Source: Bin18 sp965242795 (GTDB taxonomy: Bacteria > Desulfobacterota > Binatia > Bin18). From it: DNA of 64,000 nt. Below, in pieces: positions 25,885 to 34,255 of this stretch. The stretch covers positions 2,914,001 through 2,978,000 of the forward strand of contig OZ251505.1 of assembly GCA_965242795.1 (NCBI GenBank), written 5' to 3'. The notes beneath the pieces are model-generated. The model did not search any database, had not been told where the DNA came from, and saw only the letters and a program-made list of their open reading frames with translations. A program made the translations under genes and the position numbers. How positions within the stretch are numbered: the first letter of the stretch is position 1; each line of letters opens with the position of its first letter.

Positions 25885-26313
25885 CTACTCCAACGGGTGC
25901 CGCCAACGGAGTCGGGGAAAACGGCTGAAGTCTCGATCCGTCGTGATCCATTCGCTGCCGGACTCGATGGCGAGGGCTGCGAGATAGGCGTCGGGAATGA
26001 GACGCCCTGTAGCGCCGGCGGTCCGACACAGCCGGGTGAATATATCCCAATGCCGCGGACCCGGACGAACGACGATACAGTGAGGTTGGCGCCGAATCGC
26101 GTTGACGAATCGCAAGGCCGTTGCAAGACGACTCGGCGGATTGAAAATCCGGGCGTGTGTCACGATTCGGAGGAAGCCGCTGAGGACAAGCTCAGCCGTA
26201 CCGTAGGCTTGTTCCCCGTTGACGAGGGCTTCGAGCCAAGCTCGATATTTGAGGTGGTCGGGAGCGTCTTCCCGATGGGCGTACACGAGAACGTTGACGT
26301 CAGGAAGGAGCAT
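25885..26313 (-). CDS. VapC-family PIN-domain toxin
   Basis: A 142-residue PIN-fold RNase toxin with the expected acidic residues D5 (MLLPDVNVLVYA), E41 (TAELVLS), D108 (LIPDAYLAALA) and D126 (ITTDRDF). The start overlaps the last 14 bases of the antitoxin gene, the normal VapBC arrangement. AAGGAG directly precedes its ATG. It is followed after 12 bp by the BadH-like operon on the same strand. Confidence 0.92.
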   Translation of the reverse strand: MLLPDVNVLVYAHREDAPDHLKYRAWLEALVNGEQAYGTAELVLSGFLRIVTHARIFNPPSRLATALRFVNAIRRQPHCIVVRPGPRHWDIFTRLCRTAGATGRLIPDAYLAALAIESGSEWITTDRDFSRFPRLRWRHPLE

Positions 26314-26554
26314 CGTCCCGTTCCATCGCATCGGCCAGCGAGGCGGAGTCGTCCAGGTCGACGCCGGGAAACACGCCCTTTCCCTTCACCGTCGTCAGTC
26401 GGATCGGTCTTCTTTTTTGCGGCTGGCTTTTATGCCTGGCCAACGTTGCTCGGAGGGCGTCTTCAATCACCGAAGTCAGGGTGCGGCCGGTCTGGAGGGC
26501 GAGTTGCTTGGCGGACCCGAGCAAGGCGTCGTCAAGCCGTATGGTCGTTCGCAT
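26300..26554 (-). CDS. VapB-type ribbon-helix-helix antitoxin
   Basis: An 84-residue protein starting MRTTIRLDDALLGSAKQLA, a ribbon-helix-helix DNA-binding fold, with a basic then acidic C-terminal half that would wrap the toxin. It is the antitoxin for the PIN toxin it overlaps and probably autorepresses the pair. No Shine-Dalgarno is seen before the ATG at 26554; the region upstream is shared with the divergent moaA gene, so leaderless or coupled expression is possible. Confidence 0.88.
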   Translation of the reverse strand: MRTTIRLDDALLGSAKQLALQTGRTLTSVIEDALRATLARHKSQPQKRRPIRLTTVKGKGVFPGVDLDDSASLADAMERDDAPS

Positions 26555-26611
26555 ACGGAGGGGCGTACCGGGGGGACATCGATATGTCAACGCTGAGACC
26601 GCTCCCGCGCC

Positions 26612-26638
26612 TTGGCTGAACCTGCAGGATGCTATAGT
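26612..26638 (+). promoter_or_regulatory. Candidate promoter of moaA
   Basis: TTGGCT at 26612-26617 and TATAGT at 26633-26638, with a 15-bp spacer, lie just upstream of the moaA ATG at 26649. Transcription from this box would start at or next to the ATG and give a leaderless message. The spacer is short, so this is only a plausible site. Confidence 0.35.
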
Positions 26639-26648
26639 ACGCGGAACG

Positions 26649-27683
26649 ATGAGAGAGGAAGAGGCAAGCAGCGTGCGCGATCGGTTCGGGCGGCCGGTCA
26701 AGGACCTGCGCATCTCGGTCACCGACCGCTGCAACTACCGCTGCACCTATTGCATGCCGCTGGACGAGTACGACTGGCTGGACAAACGCGAGGTGCTCAC
26801 GTTCGAGGAGATCACCCGCCTGGCCCGCCTGTTCGTGCGGCTGGGAGTGGAAAAAATCCGGCTGACGGGCGGCGAGCCGCTCGCCCGCCGCGGCCTGGAA
26901 GACTTGATCGCGCGGCTGTCCGCCATCGACGGGCTGCGCGACATCTGCCTGACCACCAACGCCTCGACGCTGGCCGACAAGGCCGCGGCCCTCAAGGCGG
27001 CCGGCCTGCGCCGCCTCAACGTCAGCCTCGACAGCCTCGACCCCGACCGTTTCCGGCGCATCACCCGTCGCGGCGACCTCGACAAGGTGCTGGACGGCCT
27101 GTTCGCCGCCAAGGCGCTGGGCTTCGCGCCCATCAAGCTCAACGCGGTCATCGAACGCGGCGTGAACGACGACGAGATCGTGCCGCTGGTCGCCTTTGCG
27201 CGCGAGCACGGGTTCGGCCTCCGGTTCATCGAGTTCATGGACGTGGGCAACGCCAACCACTGGCAGTCGGACAAGATGGTGTCCAAGCGCGAAATGCTGG
27301 ACGTCATCCGCGCGCACTTTCCGCTCCGCGAGGTCGGCCGCGCTGGCGGCAGCGCCCCGTCGGTCGATTACCGACACGCCGACGGCCGCGGGGACGTCGG
27401 CGTCATCGCCTCGGTCAGCGAGCCGTTCTGCGCGTCGTGCACCCGCGCGCGCCTCACCGCGGACGGCAAGCTGGTGACGTGCCTGTTCGCCGCGGCGGGC
27501 CGCAACCTGAAGGTGCTGCTGCGCGGCGGTATCGACGACGACACCCTGCTCGGGGTGTTGCGCGACGCTTGGCACCAGCGCGCCGACCGGTACTCCGAAG
27601 AACGCTTGGCGGCGCTGCGCTCCGGCTCCGGTTACGATCCCCAGCACCGGAAGAAGATCGAGATGATCAGTCTGGGCGGGTAG
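26649..27683 (+). CDS. moaA: GTP 3',8-cyclase MoaA (molybdenum cofactor biosynthesis)
   Basis: This 344-residue radical SAM enzyme converts GTP to 3',8-cyclo-GTP in the first step of pyranopterin synthesis. The N-terminal cluster motif is CNYRCTYC, the second cluster is formed by the C-terminal FCASCTRARLTADGKLVTC region, and LTGGEPL is the SAM-binding GGE motif. The final two residues are the conserved C-terminal GG. The ATG at 26649 lacks a Shine-Dalgarno; the GTG at 26673, with GGAAGAGG 9 bp upstream, is an equally plausible start and is close to the usual family N terminus. It fits with the formate dehydrogenase, AOR and MobA-MoaD genes elsewhere in the window. Confidence 0.95.
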   Translation: MREEEASSVRDRFGRPVKDLRISVTDRCNYRCTYCMPLDEYDWLDKREVLTFEEITRLARLFVRLGVEKIRLTGGEPLARRGLEDLIARLSAIDGLRDICLTTNASTLADKAAALKAAGLRRLNVSLDSLDPDRFRRITRRGDLDKVLDGLFAAKALGFAPIKLNAVIERGVNDDEIVPLVAFAREHGFGLRFIEFMDVGNANHWQSDKMVSKREMLDVIRAHFPLREVGRAGGSAPSVDYRHADGRGDVGVIASVSEPFCASCTRARLTADGKLVTCLFAAAGRNLKVLLRGGIDDDTLLGVLRDAWHQRADRYSEERLAALRSGSGYDPQHRKKIEMISLGG

Positions 27684-27833
27684 CCCGGTCGTCGTTGTCT
27701 GCGAATCCCCCTCACCCCGACCCTCTCCCTCCAGGGGAGAGGGGGCGGAATTCGGCTTCTTCGTCATTCTTCTTTTTATTCCCTCCACATTTTAATTCGT
27801 GGATCGGGAACCGTGATGAACGGGGACTTCGAA
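27684..27833. repeat. Gap with CCCTCTCCCTCC...GGGAGAGGG-type repeat
   Basis: After moaA the sequence contains CCCTCTCCCTCCAGGGGAGAGGG near 27721-27743 (split here as CCCTCTCCCTCC and AGGGGAGAGGG). This hairpin-forming short repeat also occurs in variant form near 47945-47970. It may act as a terminator-like structure after moaA. No gene is supported. Confidence 0.6.
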
Positions 27834-28082
27834 GGGAACGACATACGAGGGACCCCCATGTCCGCTGCGACACCCTTCGACCTTTCGACCCGCTCAAGGC
27901 ACCGCAAGCTCAGGGACCGGCCCATCCCTAAGTTCGTTGAGCCTGTCGAAACGAACCCCGACGTTACCTCAACCTTCGCACCCCGTCCCTGGCCCTTCGA
28001 CAAGCTCAGAGCACCGCAAGCTCAGGGGCAAGCCCGTTGAGCTTGTCGAAACGGGCGAAGGATCATCTTGTCCGTAATTCCC
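27834..28082. mobile_element. MITE-like element with terminal inverted repeats, copy 1
   Basis: The left end GGGAACGACATACGAGG (from 27834) and the right end, whose reverse complement begins GGGAATTACGGACAAGATG (to 28082), are inverted repeats of about 23 bp. Inside are four or more TTCGACAAGCTCA / TGAGCCTGTCGAA units in both orientations. The same ends recur at 30.6, 33.4, 38.9 and 46.0 kb. There is no coding capacity, so it would depend on a transposase encoded elsewhere. Confidence 0.65.
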
Positions 28083-28226
28083 ATTTCAAACGACTTTCCT
28101 CCTGGGCGTTTTCGCTGGACATCGGGCCGGCAACGTGCCAACAATGCGCACTCCGGGTGACGCTTCGGCCTGCCCGCCAAGCGCGCGCGGCACGCCTGCG
28201 ACGGCGTAGAATGAAAGGGGACGTGC

Positions 28227-29387
28227 ATGGATCCCGCCACGCATCTGCCTTTGGGGACGCTCAGCGAAGACGAGAACCTGTTCCGCGGCATGGTCCACGA
28301 GTTCGCCGAAGAACAGGTTCGGCCCCACGTCATGGACATGGACCGCGCAGCGAAAATCCCCCGCGCGTTGATCGACAAGCTCTTCGGCCTCGGCGTCATG
28401 GGCATCGAAATTCCCGCCGCCTACGGGGGCGGCGATGCGACCTTCTTCATGTCGATTCTGGCCATCGAGGAGTTCGCGCGCATCGATCCCGCGGTCGCGA
28501 CCTGCGTCGACGTACAGAATACGCTGGTCAACAATGCCCTGGTCCGCTGGCTCACCTCCGAGCAGAAGACCGAGTTCTTCCCGCGGCTGGCAACGGACAC
28601 GGTCGGCGCCTATGCCCTGTCCGAGGCCGGGTCGGGGAGCGACGCGTTCGCCATGCAGACCCGGGCGCGGCTGGACGGCGACACGTACGTGCTGAACGGC
28701 CGCAAGATGTGGACGACCAACGGGGCCGAGGCCGGGGTGTATCTGCTGTTCGCCAACGCCGACCCGGACAAGGGCTACAAGGGCGTCACCGCGTTCATGG
28801 TCGAACGCGACGCGCCCGGGTTCAGCGTCGGCAAGAAGGAAGACAAGCTCGGCATTCGCGCCAGTTCGACCTGCGAGTTGATCCTCGAAGACGTGCGCGT
28901 GCCGCGCGGCCGCGTCGTGGGCGAGGTCGGCAGGGGCTACAAGGTCGCGATCGAAACGCTGAACGAAGGCCGGATCGGGATCGGCGCGCAGATGACGGGG
29001 CTGGCGCAGGGCGCGTTCGAGTGTGCGCTCGGCTACGCCAAGGAGCGTTCGCAGTTCGGCCGCGCGATTGCGGATTTCCAGGCCGTACAGTTCGAGTTGG
29101 CCGAGTTGGCGACCGAGATCGAAGCCGCGCGCCTGATGGTGTACAACACGGCCCGCCTCAAGGAGAGCGGCGTGCCGTTCGCCCATTCCGCGGCCATGAC
29201 GAAGTTCTTCTGTTCGCAGGTCGGCGAACGGGTGGCGTCGCGCGCGTTGGAGGTGTTCGGCGGGGTCGGATTCACCAAGGAGTACCCGGCGGAGAAATTC
29301 TACCGCGACGCGAAGATCGGCAAGATCTACGAAGGCACCACGAACATGCAACTCAAAACCATTGCCGCCGACCTGCTCGGGAGTTGA
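28227..29387 (+). CDS. Acyl-CoA dehydrogenase, short/branched-chain type
   Basis: This 386-residue FAD enzyme introduces a 2,3 double bond into acyl-CoA and passes electrons to ETF. Family landmarks are YALSEAGSGSDAF and WTTNGAEAG (FAD contacts) and the C-terminal KIYEGTTNMQ, where E369 is the likely catalytic base as in short-chain and branched-chain enzymes. The ATG at 28227 follows AAAGGGGACG. The next gene starts 3 bp after its stop, so it is co-transcribed with an MBL-fold hydrolase. Confidence 0.93.
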   Translation: MDPATHLPLGTLSEDENLFRGMVHEFAEEQVRPHVMDMDRAAKIPRALIDKLFGLGVMGIEIPAAYGGGDATFFMSILAIEEFARIDPAVATCVDVQNTLVNNALVRWLTSEQKTEFFPRLATDTVGAYALSEAGSGSDAFAMQTRARLDGDTYVLNGRKMWTTNGAEAGVYLLFANADPDKGYKGVTAFMVERDAPGFSVGKKEDKLGIRASSTCELILEDVRVPRGRVVGEVGRGYKVAIETLNEGRIGIGAQMTGLAQGAFECALGYAKERSQFGRAIADFQAVQFELAELATEIEAARLMVYNTARLKESGVPFAHSAAMTKFFCSQVGERVASRALEVFGGVGFTKEYPAEKFYRDAKIGKIYEGTTNMQLKTIAADLLGS

Positions 29388-29390
29388 GCC

Positions 29391-30260
29391 ATGCCGCAAC
29401 GGGTCGTGACCGACAGCATGGCCGGGCTGCAACTGCCCGACTTCGACGTATGGAGCGCGCGCGTTTCGACCGTGCTCGGCCAGAACCCCGGCCCGTTCAC
29501 GGGACCCGGCACCAACACGTATCTGGTCGGCACGGGCAACCGGCCCATCCTGCTCGACACCGGCATCGGCCTCGACGTTTACGATCCGTTACTGGAACGC
29601 GGCTTGTCCGAGACGAAGGGCGCGGCCGAATTGCAGGAGATCGTGTTGACGCACGTGCATCAGGACCACATCGGCGGCGTCCCCAACGTCCAACGACGCT
29701 TCGGCGAATTACAGGTATCGAAACACGCTTGGCCGGAAAAAGACGCGGACTACGATTTTCCGCTGACCTACATCGACGACGGCGCACGCATCGAGACCGA
29801 CGGCGCCACGCTGCGCGCGATCCATACGCCCGGCCACGCCAAGGATCACCTGTGTTACTACCTCGAAGAGGAAAAAGCCCTGTTCACCGGCGACTTGGTG
29901 TTGGGCGCGGGCACGACCGTCGTGCCCGAAGAAGGCGGCGGCCTGATCGACTATATGGCCTCGTTGCGCAAACTACTCGACCTGGACTTGGCGGTCATCT
30001 ACCCGGCGCACGGCCCGGCCATCCGCGAACCGTACAAAAAGCTCGACGCATACATCGCCCACCGCGAACTCCGCGAACGGCAGGTGCTCGACGCCCTCGA
30101 CGCCGGCCTGACGCGCATCCCCGACATGGTGGAACGGATATACACCGACGTGCCGAAGTTTCTACACAAAGCGGCCGGCAACTCGGTGCAGTCGCACCTG
30201 AACAAGCTCAAGGCGGAGGGTATCGTCAAAGAAGAAGGCGAGGAATGGGCGCTCGTATAA
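29391..30260 (+). CDS. MBL-fold metallo-hydrolase (LACTB2-like)
   Basis: A 289-residue metallo-beta-lactamase-fold hydrolase. The zinc motif H-x-H-x-D-H is at residues 88-93 (THVHQDHIGG), followed by HTPGHAKDH and FTGDLVLG. The C-terminal third, including IYPAHGPAI and a winged-helix-like tail, matches LACTB2-type proteins (putative RNA hydrolases or thioesterases). It sits 3 bp after an acyl-CoA dehydrogenase, hinting at a thioester hydrolase role, although an endoribonuclease activity is also known for human LACTB2. Confidence 0.88.
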   Translation: MPQRVVTDSMAGLQLPDFDVWSARVSTVLGQNPGPFTGPGTNTYLVGTGNRPILLDTGIGLDVYDPLLERGLSETKGAAELQEIVLTHVHQDHIGGVPNVQRRFGELQVSKHAWPEKDADYDFPLTYIDDGARIETDGATLRAIHTPGHAKDHLCYYLEEEKALFTGDLVLGAGTTVVPEEGGGLIDYMASLRKLLDLDLAVIYPAHGPAIREPYKKLDAYIAHRELRERQVLDALDAGLTRIPDMVERIYTDVPKFLHKAAGNSVQSHLNKLKAEGIVKEEGEEWALV

Positions 30261-30276
30261 CCCCCACCGTGCGCGT

Positions 30277-30525
30277 ATGGCCGACAAGAATTCCGAGCGG
30301 ATCAAGTACGAAACGGAGCTGCTCAAACTGATGGCTCTTTTCGTCCTGGCAGTCGGGGGAGGCACTATCGGACTCATGTTGGGAGAACGGACGGGCATTC
30401 GTCTTTTCTTGACTTTGTCAGGTGTTTTGCTCACGCTCCTCCTCGTCATTGGAGTCTGGAGACGCCATCGAACTGTCAGAAGGACTATTTCCCGAATCAA
30501 GGAGCAGTCCCATGACGACGTATGA
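30277..30525 (+). CDS. Small two-TM protein, first gene of a membrane pair
   Basis: An 82-residue protein with an N-terminal charged helix, two hydrophobic segments (about 17-37 and 42-60) and a basic C-terminal tail (WRRHRTVRRTISRIKEQ). It follows the MBL gene by 16 bp. Its last 14 bases overlap the start of a second tiny membrane protein. The same architecture recurs at 56477-56844. Function is unknown. Confidence 0.7.
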   Translation: MADKNSERIKYETELLKLMALFVLAVGGGTIGLMLGERTGIRLFLTLSGVLLTLLLVIGVWRRHRTVRRTISRIKEQSHDDV

Positions 30526-30610
30526 CTGGATTCTTCTCGTCTGCGCGTTAGCCATCTACATTCCTGTTGCGGTCCTCTTTTGGAAGATATCTCACGATGA
30601 ACCGGAGTGA
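30512..30610 (+). CDS. 32-residue single-TM mini-protein
   Basis: A mini-protein reading MTTYDWILLVCALAI and ending FWKISHDEPE, with a single membrane helix. The ATG is inside the end of the preceding gene and is preceded by AAGGAG. Its DWI-x-LL start and ISHD end match the mini-protein at 56477-56617, which argues that it is a real conserved gene and not a chance frame. Confidence 0.65.
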   Translation: MTTYDWILLVCALAIYIPVAVLFWKISHDEPE

Positions 30611-30649
30611 GCCCATATTCCCTGGGATTGAGGCGACAGGCTTTCGTCA

Positions 30650-30848
30650 GGAATCACATACAAGGGATTCTAGGTATCGTTTCGATCCCCTTCGACATGG
30701 TTCGACAGGCTCACCAACGGGACTCGGGGACCAAGTTCAACAGGCTGATCCTCGAGTTTGCGGCATCTTGAGCCTGTCGAAAGGTCAAGGGGTTTTGCGC
30801 GGGATGTGCGCAGAGGAGAAATTCAGGATCATCTTGTATATGATTCCC
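30650..30848. mobile_element. MITE-like element with terminal inverted repeats, copy 2
   Basis: The left end GGAATCACATACAAGGGAT (from 30650) and the right end, whose reverse complement begins GGGAATCATATACAAGATG (to 30848), form clear inverted repeats. Internal TTCGACAGGCTCA and GAGCCTGTCGAA units are present. The right end touches the stop codon (30848-30850) of the thioredoxin-like gene. Confidence 0.7.
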
Positions 30849-31708
30849 TAGCTGAACAACACCTTCGCCAACTCGGACCGGAACCGCTCCGCCAAGTCGC
30901 TGCGGGACCCCACCACCTCGAAGATCTCCAACATGGCCTTCCGGGCGCCGTCGTCCCGGAACGCGCGGTCCTTCTTCACGATTTCCAGATACTCGGCGAG
31001 GGCTTCTTCGTAGCGGGTTGAAGAAGCGAGAATCTGTGCCAACTCGAAGCGGGCGTCCAGGTCGTCCAGATTCGTTTCGAGCTTGCGGCGGTAGGCGGCC
31101 TCGTCGTCCGCGTTGGCGCCGGACTGTCGGACGCGAATCTCGGCGGCCACGCGCTGCGCCTCGTCGTATTCGCGGGCGGTGGGCGATACGCGGTCGAGTA
31201 AGCCGAGCGCGTCGCTGTGCTCCCCTTTGTCCACCAACAGTCGCGCCAAGCCGAGCAATGCTTTGGGCTGCCGCGCGTCTTTGGAGAGCGCCGCGCGGTA
31301 CAGGCTCTCGGCGCCCTGCGCCTTCCCCGCTTCGTGCAGGTCGGCGCCCCGGGCGGCGAGGGTGTCGGCCTCGGAGGGCAACAGGCCATCGATGAATTCC
31401 CGAATCGCCGGCTCGGGCAGCGCGCCCAGAAACTCGTTCGCTATCTGGCCGTCCTTCACCGCCTTGACCGCGGGGATGCTGCCGATCTGAAACGACTGCG
31501 CCAAGCCGGGGTTTTCATCGACGTTGACTTTGGCGAGCACGAACTTGCCGTCTTTTTCGTCCGCCAGCTTTTCCAAGATCGGCCCGATCGCCCGGCACGG
31601 CCCGCACCAGGGTGCCCAGAAATCGAGCACTACCGGCACGTCGTAGGAACGCTCCATCACGCCCTGCTCGAAGTCCTTTTCCTGCAGATCCACAGTCCAT
31701 TCGCCCAT
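30848..31708 (-). CDS. CnoX/YbbN-type thioredoxin with TPR region
   Basis: This 286-residue protein has an N-terminal thioredoxin domain (active site WCGPC at residues 34-38) followed by a helical, TPR-like region from about residue 115. This is the architecture of CnoX (YbbN), a chaperone-redox holdase that works with GroEL. Escherichia coli YbbN has lost the first cysteine; here both are present, so it can act as a real redox protein. The ATG at 31708 is preceded by GGGAGACG. It is divergent from leuC. Confidence 0.9.
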   Translation of the reverse strand: MGEWTVDLQEKDFEQGVMERSYDVPVVLDFWAPWCGPCRAIGPILEKLADEKDGKFVLAKVNVDENPGLAQSFQIGSIPAVKAVKDGQIANEFLGALPEPAIREFIDGLLPSEADTLAARGADLHEAGKAQGAESLYRAALSKDARQPKALLGLARLLVDKGEHSDALGLLDRVSPTAREYDEAQRVAAEIRVRQSGANADDEAAYRRKLETNLDDLDARFELAQILASSTRYEEALAEYLEIVKKDRAFRDDGARKAMLEIFEVVGSRSDLAERFRSELAKVLFS

Positions 31709-31915
31709 GCCACGTCTCCCTCGTCTGCGATCATCTGAACGTCTGAAGCGGTCTTTCGGCGGGCGGAATCCAGACCGCCCGGGACGGGGTGGACTCTACC
31801 ACACGCCGCGGGCGGCTTCCATCTTGCGGGGCGCCGGCAAATCTGAAAGAGGGAGGGCCGTTTCCAAGCATCGCTCCCGGAGGGACCGGCGGAGGTGGAG
31901 CGCAAGGAGTACTAC

Positions 31916-33319
31916 GTGGCAGCCAAGACCATGTTCGAGAAAATCTGGGATTCGCACGTCGTGCGGACCGAAGAAGACGGCACCACCCTCTTGTACGTGG
32001 ACCGTCATCTCACCCACGAAGTCACCTCGCCGCAGGCATTCGAAGGCTTGCAACTGGCCGGGCGCACGGTGCGGCGTACCCCGGCGACCATCGCCGTGCC
32101 CGACCACAACGTTCCGACCACCGACCGCAGCCGACCGATTGAAGACGAAGTGGCCGCCATACAGATCGCGGCGCTCCAGGACAACTGCCGCGCGACCGGC
32201 ATCCGGATCTTCGACATGGGCGACGTCCGGCAGGGCATCGTCCACGTCATCGGCCCGGAACAGGGGCTGACGCTGCCCGGCATGGTCATCGTTTGTGGGG
32301 ATTCCCATACCGCCACGCACGGGGCGTTCGGCGCGCTGGCGTTCGGCATCGGCACCAGCGAAGTGGAACACGTCCTGGCCTCGCAATGCCTGCTCCAGAA
32401 AAAGGCGAAGACCATGCAGGTGCGCGTGGACGGCAGCCTGTCCGCCGGCTGTTCGGCAAAGGACGTCATCCTGGCCATTATCGGCGCCATCGGCACCGCG
32501 GGCGGCACCGGTCACGTGATCGAGTACACCGGCACGGCCATCCGCGCGCTGTCGATGGAAGGCCGCATGACGCTGTGCAACATGTCCATCGAAGGCGGGG
32601 CACGCGCCGGCATGGTGGCGCCGGACGACACGACCTTCGCCTATCTGAAGGGCCGGCCGTTCGCGCCCGAGGGCGAGATGTTCGAGCAAGCGGTGTCCGC
32701 GTGGCGGCAACTCCCGTCCGACCCGGACGCGGCGTTCGATAAAACGGTCGAATTGCGCGCGGACGACGTCGCCCCGCAAGTCACCTGGGGCACCAATCCG
32801 GGCATGGTCGCGGACGTCACCGGCAGGGTGCCCAACCCAGCGGACATGTCCTCGTCCGAAACGCGCGAGGCGGCCGAACGCGCGCTGGCTTACATGGACC
32901 TGACGGCCGGGATGCCCATCACGGACATCCGGCTCGACCGCGTCTTCATCGGCTCGTGCACCAACTCGCGTATCGAAGACCTGCGCATCGCCGCCCGGGT
33001 CGCCGACGGCAAGAAGATCGCCGACAGTGTGCACGCGATGGTCGTGCCCGGGTCCGGCTTGGTGAAGCAGCAGGCCGAACAGGAAGGGCTGGACCGCGTT
33101 TTCACGGACGCCGGTTTCGAGTGGCGCGAGGCGGGCTGCTCCATGTGCATCGCCATGAACGCGGACGCGCTGGAGCCCGGCGAGCGGTGCGCCTCGACCA
33201 GCAACCGGAACTTCGAAGGCCGGCAGGGCAAGGGGGGGCGCACGCATCTGGTCTCTCCGGCCATGGCCGCCGCGGCGGCGATCGCCGGCCGCTTCGTCGA
33301 TATTCGGGACTGGGCGTAA
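31916..33319 (+). CDS. leuC: 3-isopropylmalate dehydratase, large subunit
   Basis: This 467-residue [4Fe-4S] enzyme isomerises 2-isopropylmalate to 3-isopropylmalate in leucine synthesis. Cluster ligands lie in GSCTNSR and in CSMCIAMN; DSHTATHGAFG is the conserved substrate loop. I choose the GTG at 31916, because AAGGAG lies 6 bp upstream and the family N terminus (x-x-K-T-x-F-E-K-I-W) then aligns; the earlier GTG at 31895 would add seven residues. The small subunit leuD is 260 bp downstream, separated by a repeat element rather than the usual short gap. Confidence 0.96.
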   Translation: MAAKTMFEKIWDSHVVRTEEDGTTLLYVDRHLTHEVTSPQAFEGLQLAGRTVRRTPATIAVPDHNVPTTDRSRPIEDEVAAIQIAALQDNCRATGIRIFDMGDVRQGIVHVIGPEQGLTLPGMVIVCGDSHTATHGAFGALAFGIGTSEVEHVLASQCLLQKKAKTMQVRVDGSLSAGCSAKDVILAIIGAIGTAGGTGHVIEYTGTAIRALSMEGRMTLCNMSIEGGARAGMVAPDDTTFAYLKGRPFAPEGEMFEQAVSAWRQLPSDPDAAFDKTVELRADDVAPQVTWGTNPGMVADVTGRVPNPADMSSSETREAAERALAYMDLTAGMPITDIRLDRVFIGSCTNSRIEDLRIAARVADGKKIADSVHAMVVPGSGLVKQQAEQEGLDRVFTDAGFEWREAGCSMCIAMNADALEPGERCASTSNRNFEGRQGKGGRTHLVSPAMAAAAAIAGRFVDIRDWA

Positions 33320-33397
33320 CCGTCAGCGTGAGGAGTCCGCGTCGGTCGGTTCGCGTACAGGGAACGGAAACCGTAGTTAAAGGTAGTTAGATAGAAA

Positions 33398-33560
33398 GGG
33401 AGTTACGTACAAGACGACCCTTTGCCCGTTTCGACAAGCTCAACGGGCTGGTCCCTGAGCTTGCGATGTCCTGAGCTTGTCGAAGGGTCGAAGGGTTTTC
33501 AACCCAGGGGTACGGGACGAAGGCCAGGAGACATCTCTAGGATCGTCTTTATATAATCCC
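33398..33560. mobile_element. MITE-like element between leuC and leuD, copy 3
   Basis: The left end GGGAGTTACGTACAAGACG (from 33398) and the right end GGATCGTCTTTATATAATCCC (33540-33560; 21 bases, shown here as GGATCGTCTTT and ATATAATCCC) are inverted. Internally there are three TTCGACAAGCTCA-type units. The element ends 19 bp before the leuD ATG and so supplies the leuD leader. Confidence 0.7.
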
Positions 33561-33579
33561 CCAAAGAAAGCACGGAATC

Positions 33580-34200
33580 ATGGAAGCGTTTACCGTATTG
33601 GAAGGCATGGTGGCGCCGCTCGACCGGGTGAACGTCGACACCGACCAGATCATTCCCAAACAGTACCTCAAAACCATCAAGCGGACGGGCCTGCGTGAGG
33701 GCTTGTTCACGGACTGGCGCTACACGAGCGACGGCAATCCCGTGGACGGCTTCGTCCTGAACCAGCCGCGCTACGACGGCGCCAGCATCCTCCTGGCCCG
33801 CGACAACTTCGGCTGCGGCTCGTCGCGCGAACATGCGCCGTGGGCACTGCTGGACCACGGGTTCCGCTGCATCGTTGCGCCCAGCTTTGCCGACATCTTC
33901 TTCAACAACTGTTTCAAGAACGGGATGCTGCCGGTCGTCTTGCAGAAGGCGGAAGTCGATCGATTGTTTCAGGAAGTCGCGGCGCAGCCGGGCTACCGAC
34001 TGACGGTCGATCTGGCCGCCCAGACGGTCACGACTCCGGGCGGTGCGAGCTTTCGGTTCGCGGTCGACCGATTCCGCAAGGACTGCCTGCTCAACGGCTT
34101 GGACGAAATCGGCCTGACCTTGCAACACGCGGCGGACATCGACGCGTACGAGCAACGCCGCAAACGCGAGGCGCCCTGGCTGTTCCCCGACTTGGCGTAG
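33580..34200 (+). CDS. leuD: 3-isopropylmalate dehydratase, small subunit
   Basis: A 206-residue small (swivelling-domain) subunit that partners LeuC. The conserved opening (VAPLDRVNVDTDQIIPKQYL), NFGCGSSREHAPWAL and the following FADIFFNNCFKNG motif identify it clearly, and length matches the proteobacterial type. The ribosome site before the ATG is weak and lies at the edge of the MITE-like element, so expression may depend on read-through from leuC. Confidence 0.96.
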   Translation: MEAFTVLEGMVAPLDRVNVDTDQIIPKQYLKTIKRTGLREGLFTDWRYTSDGNPVDGFVLNQPRYDGASILLARDNFGCGSSREHAPWALLDHGFRCIVAPSFADIFFNNCFKNGMLPVVLQKAEVDRLFQEVAAQPGYRLTVDLAAQTVTTPGGASFRFAVDRFRKDCLLNGLDEIGLTLQHAADIDAYEQRRKREAPWLFPDLA

Positions 34201-34255
34201 TGCCCCGCTCGTCACGTCGGATTCGGTGCGCCGGCAATCCGGTCTCGCTCGACGA

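Noticed and set aside
26300..26734. Longer VapB start at 26734
   Set aside because: The extra N terminus overlaps moaA on the other strand and does not resemble a ribbon-helix-helix; the ATG at 26554 fits the family.
27776..28003. 75-residue minus-strand frame after moaA
   Set aside because: Repeat-derived, inside the MITE-like element.
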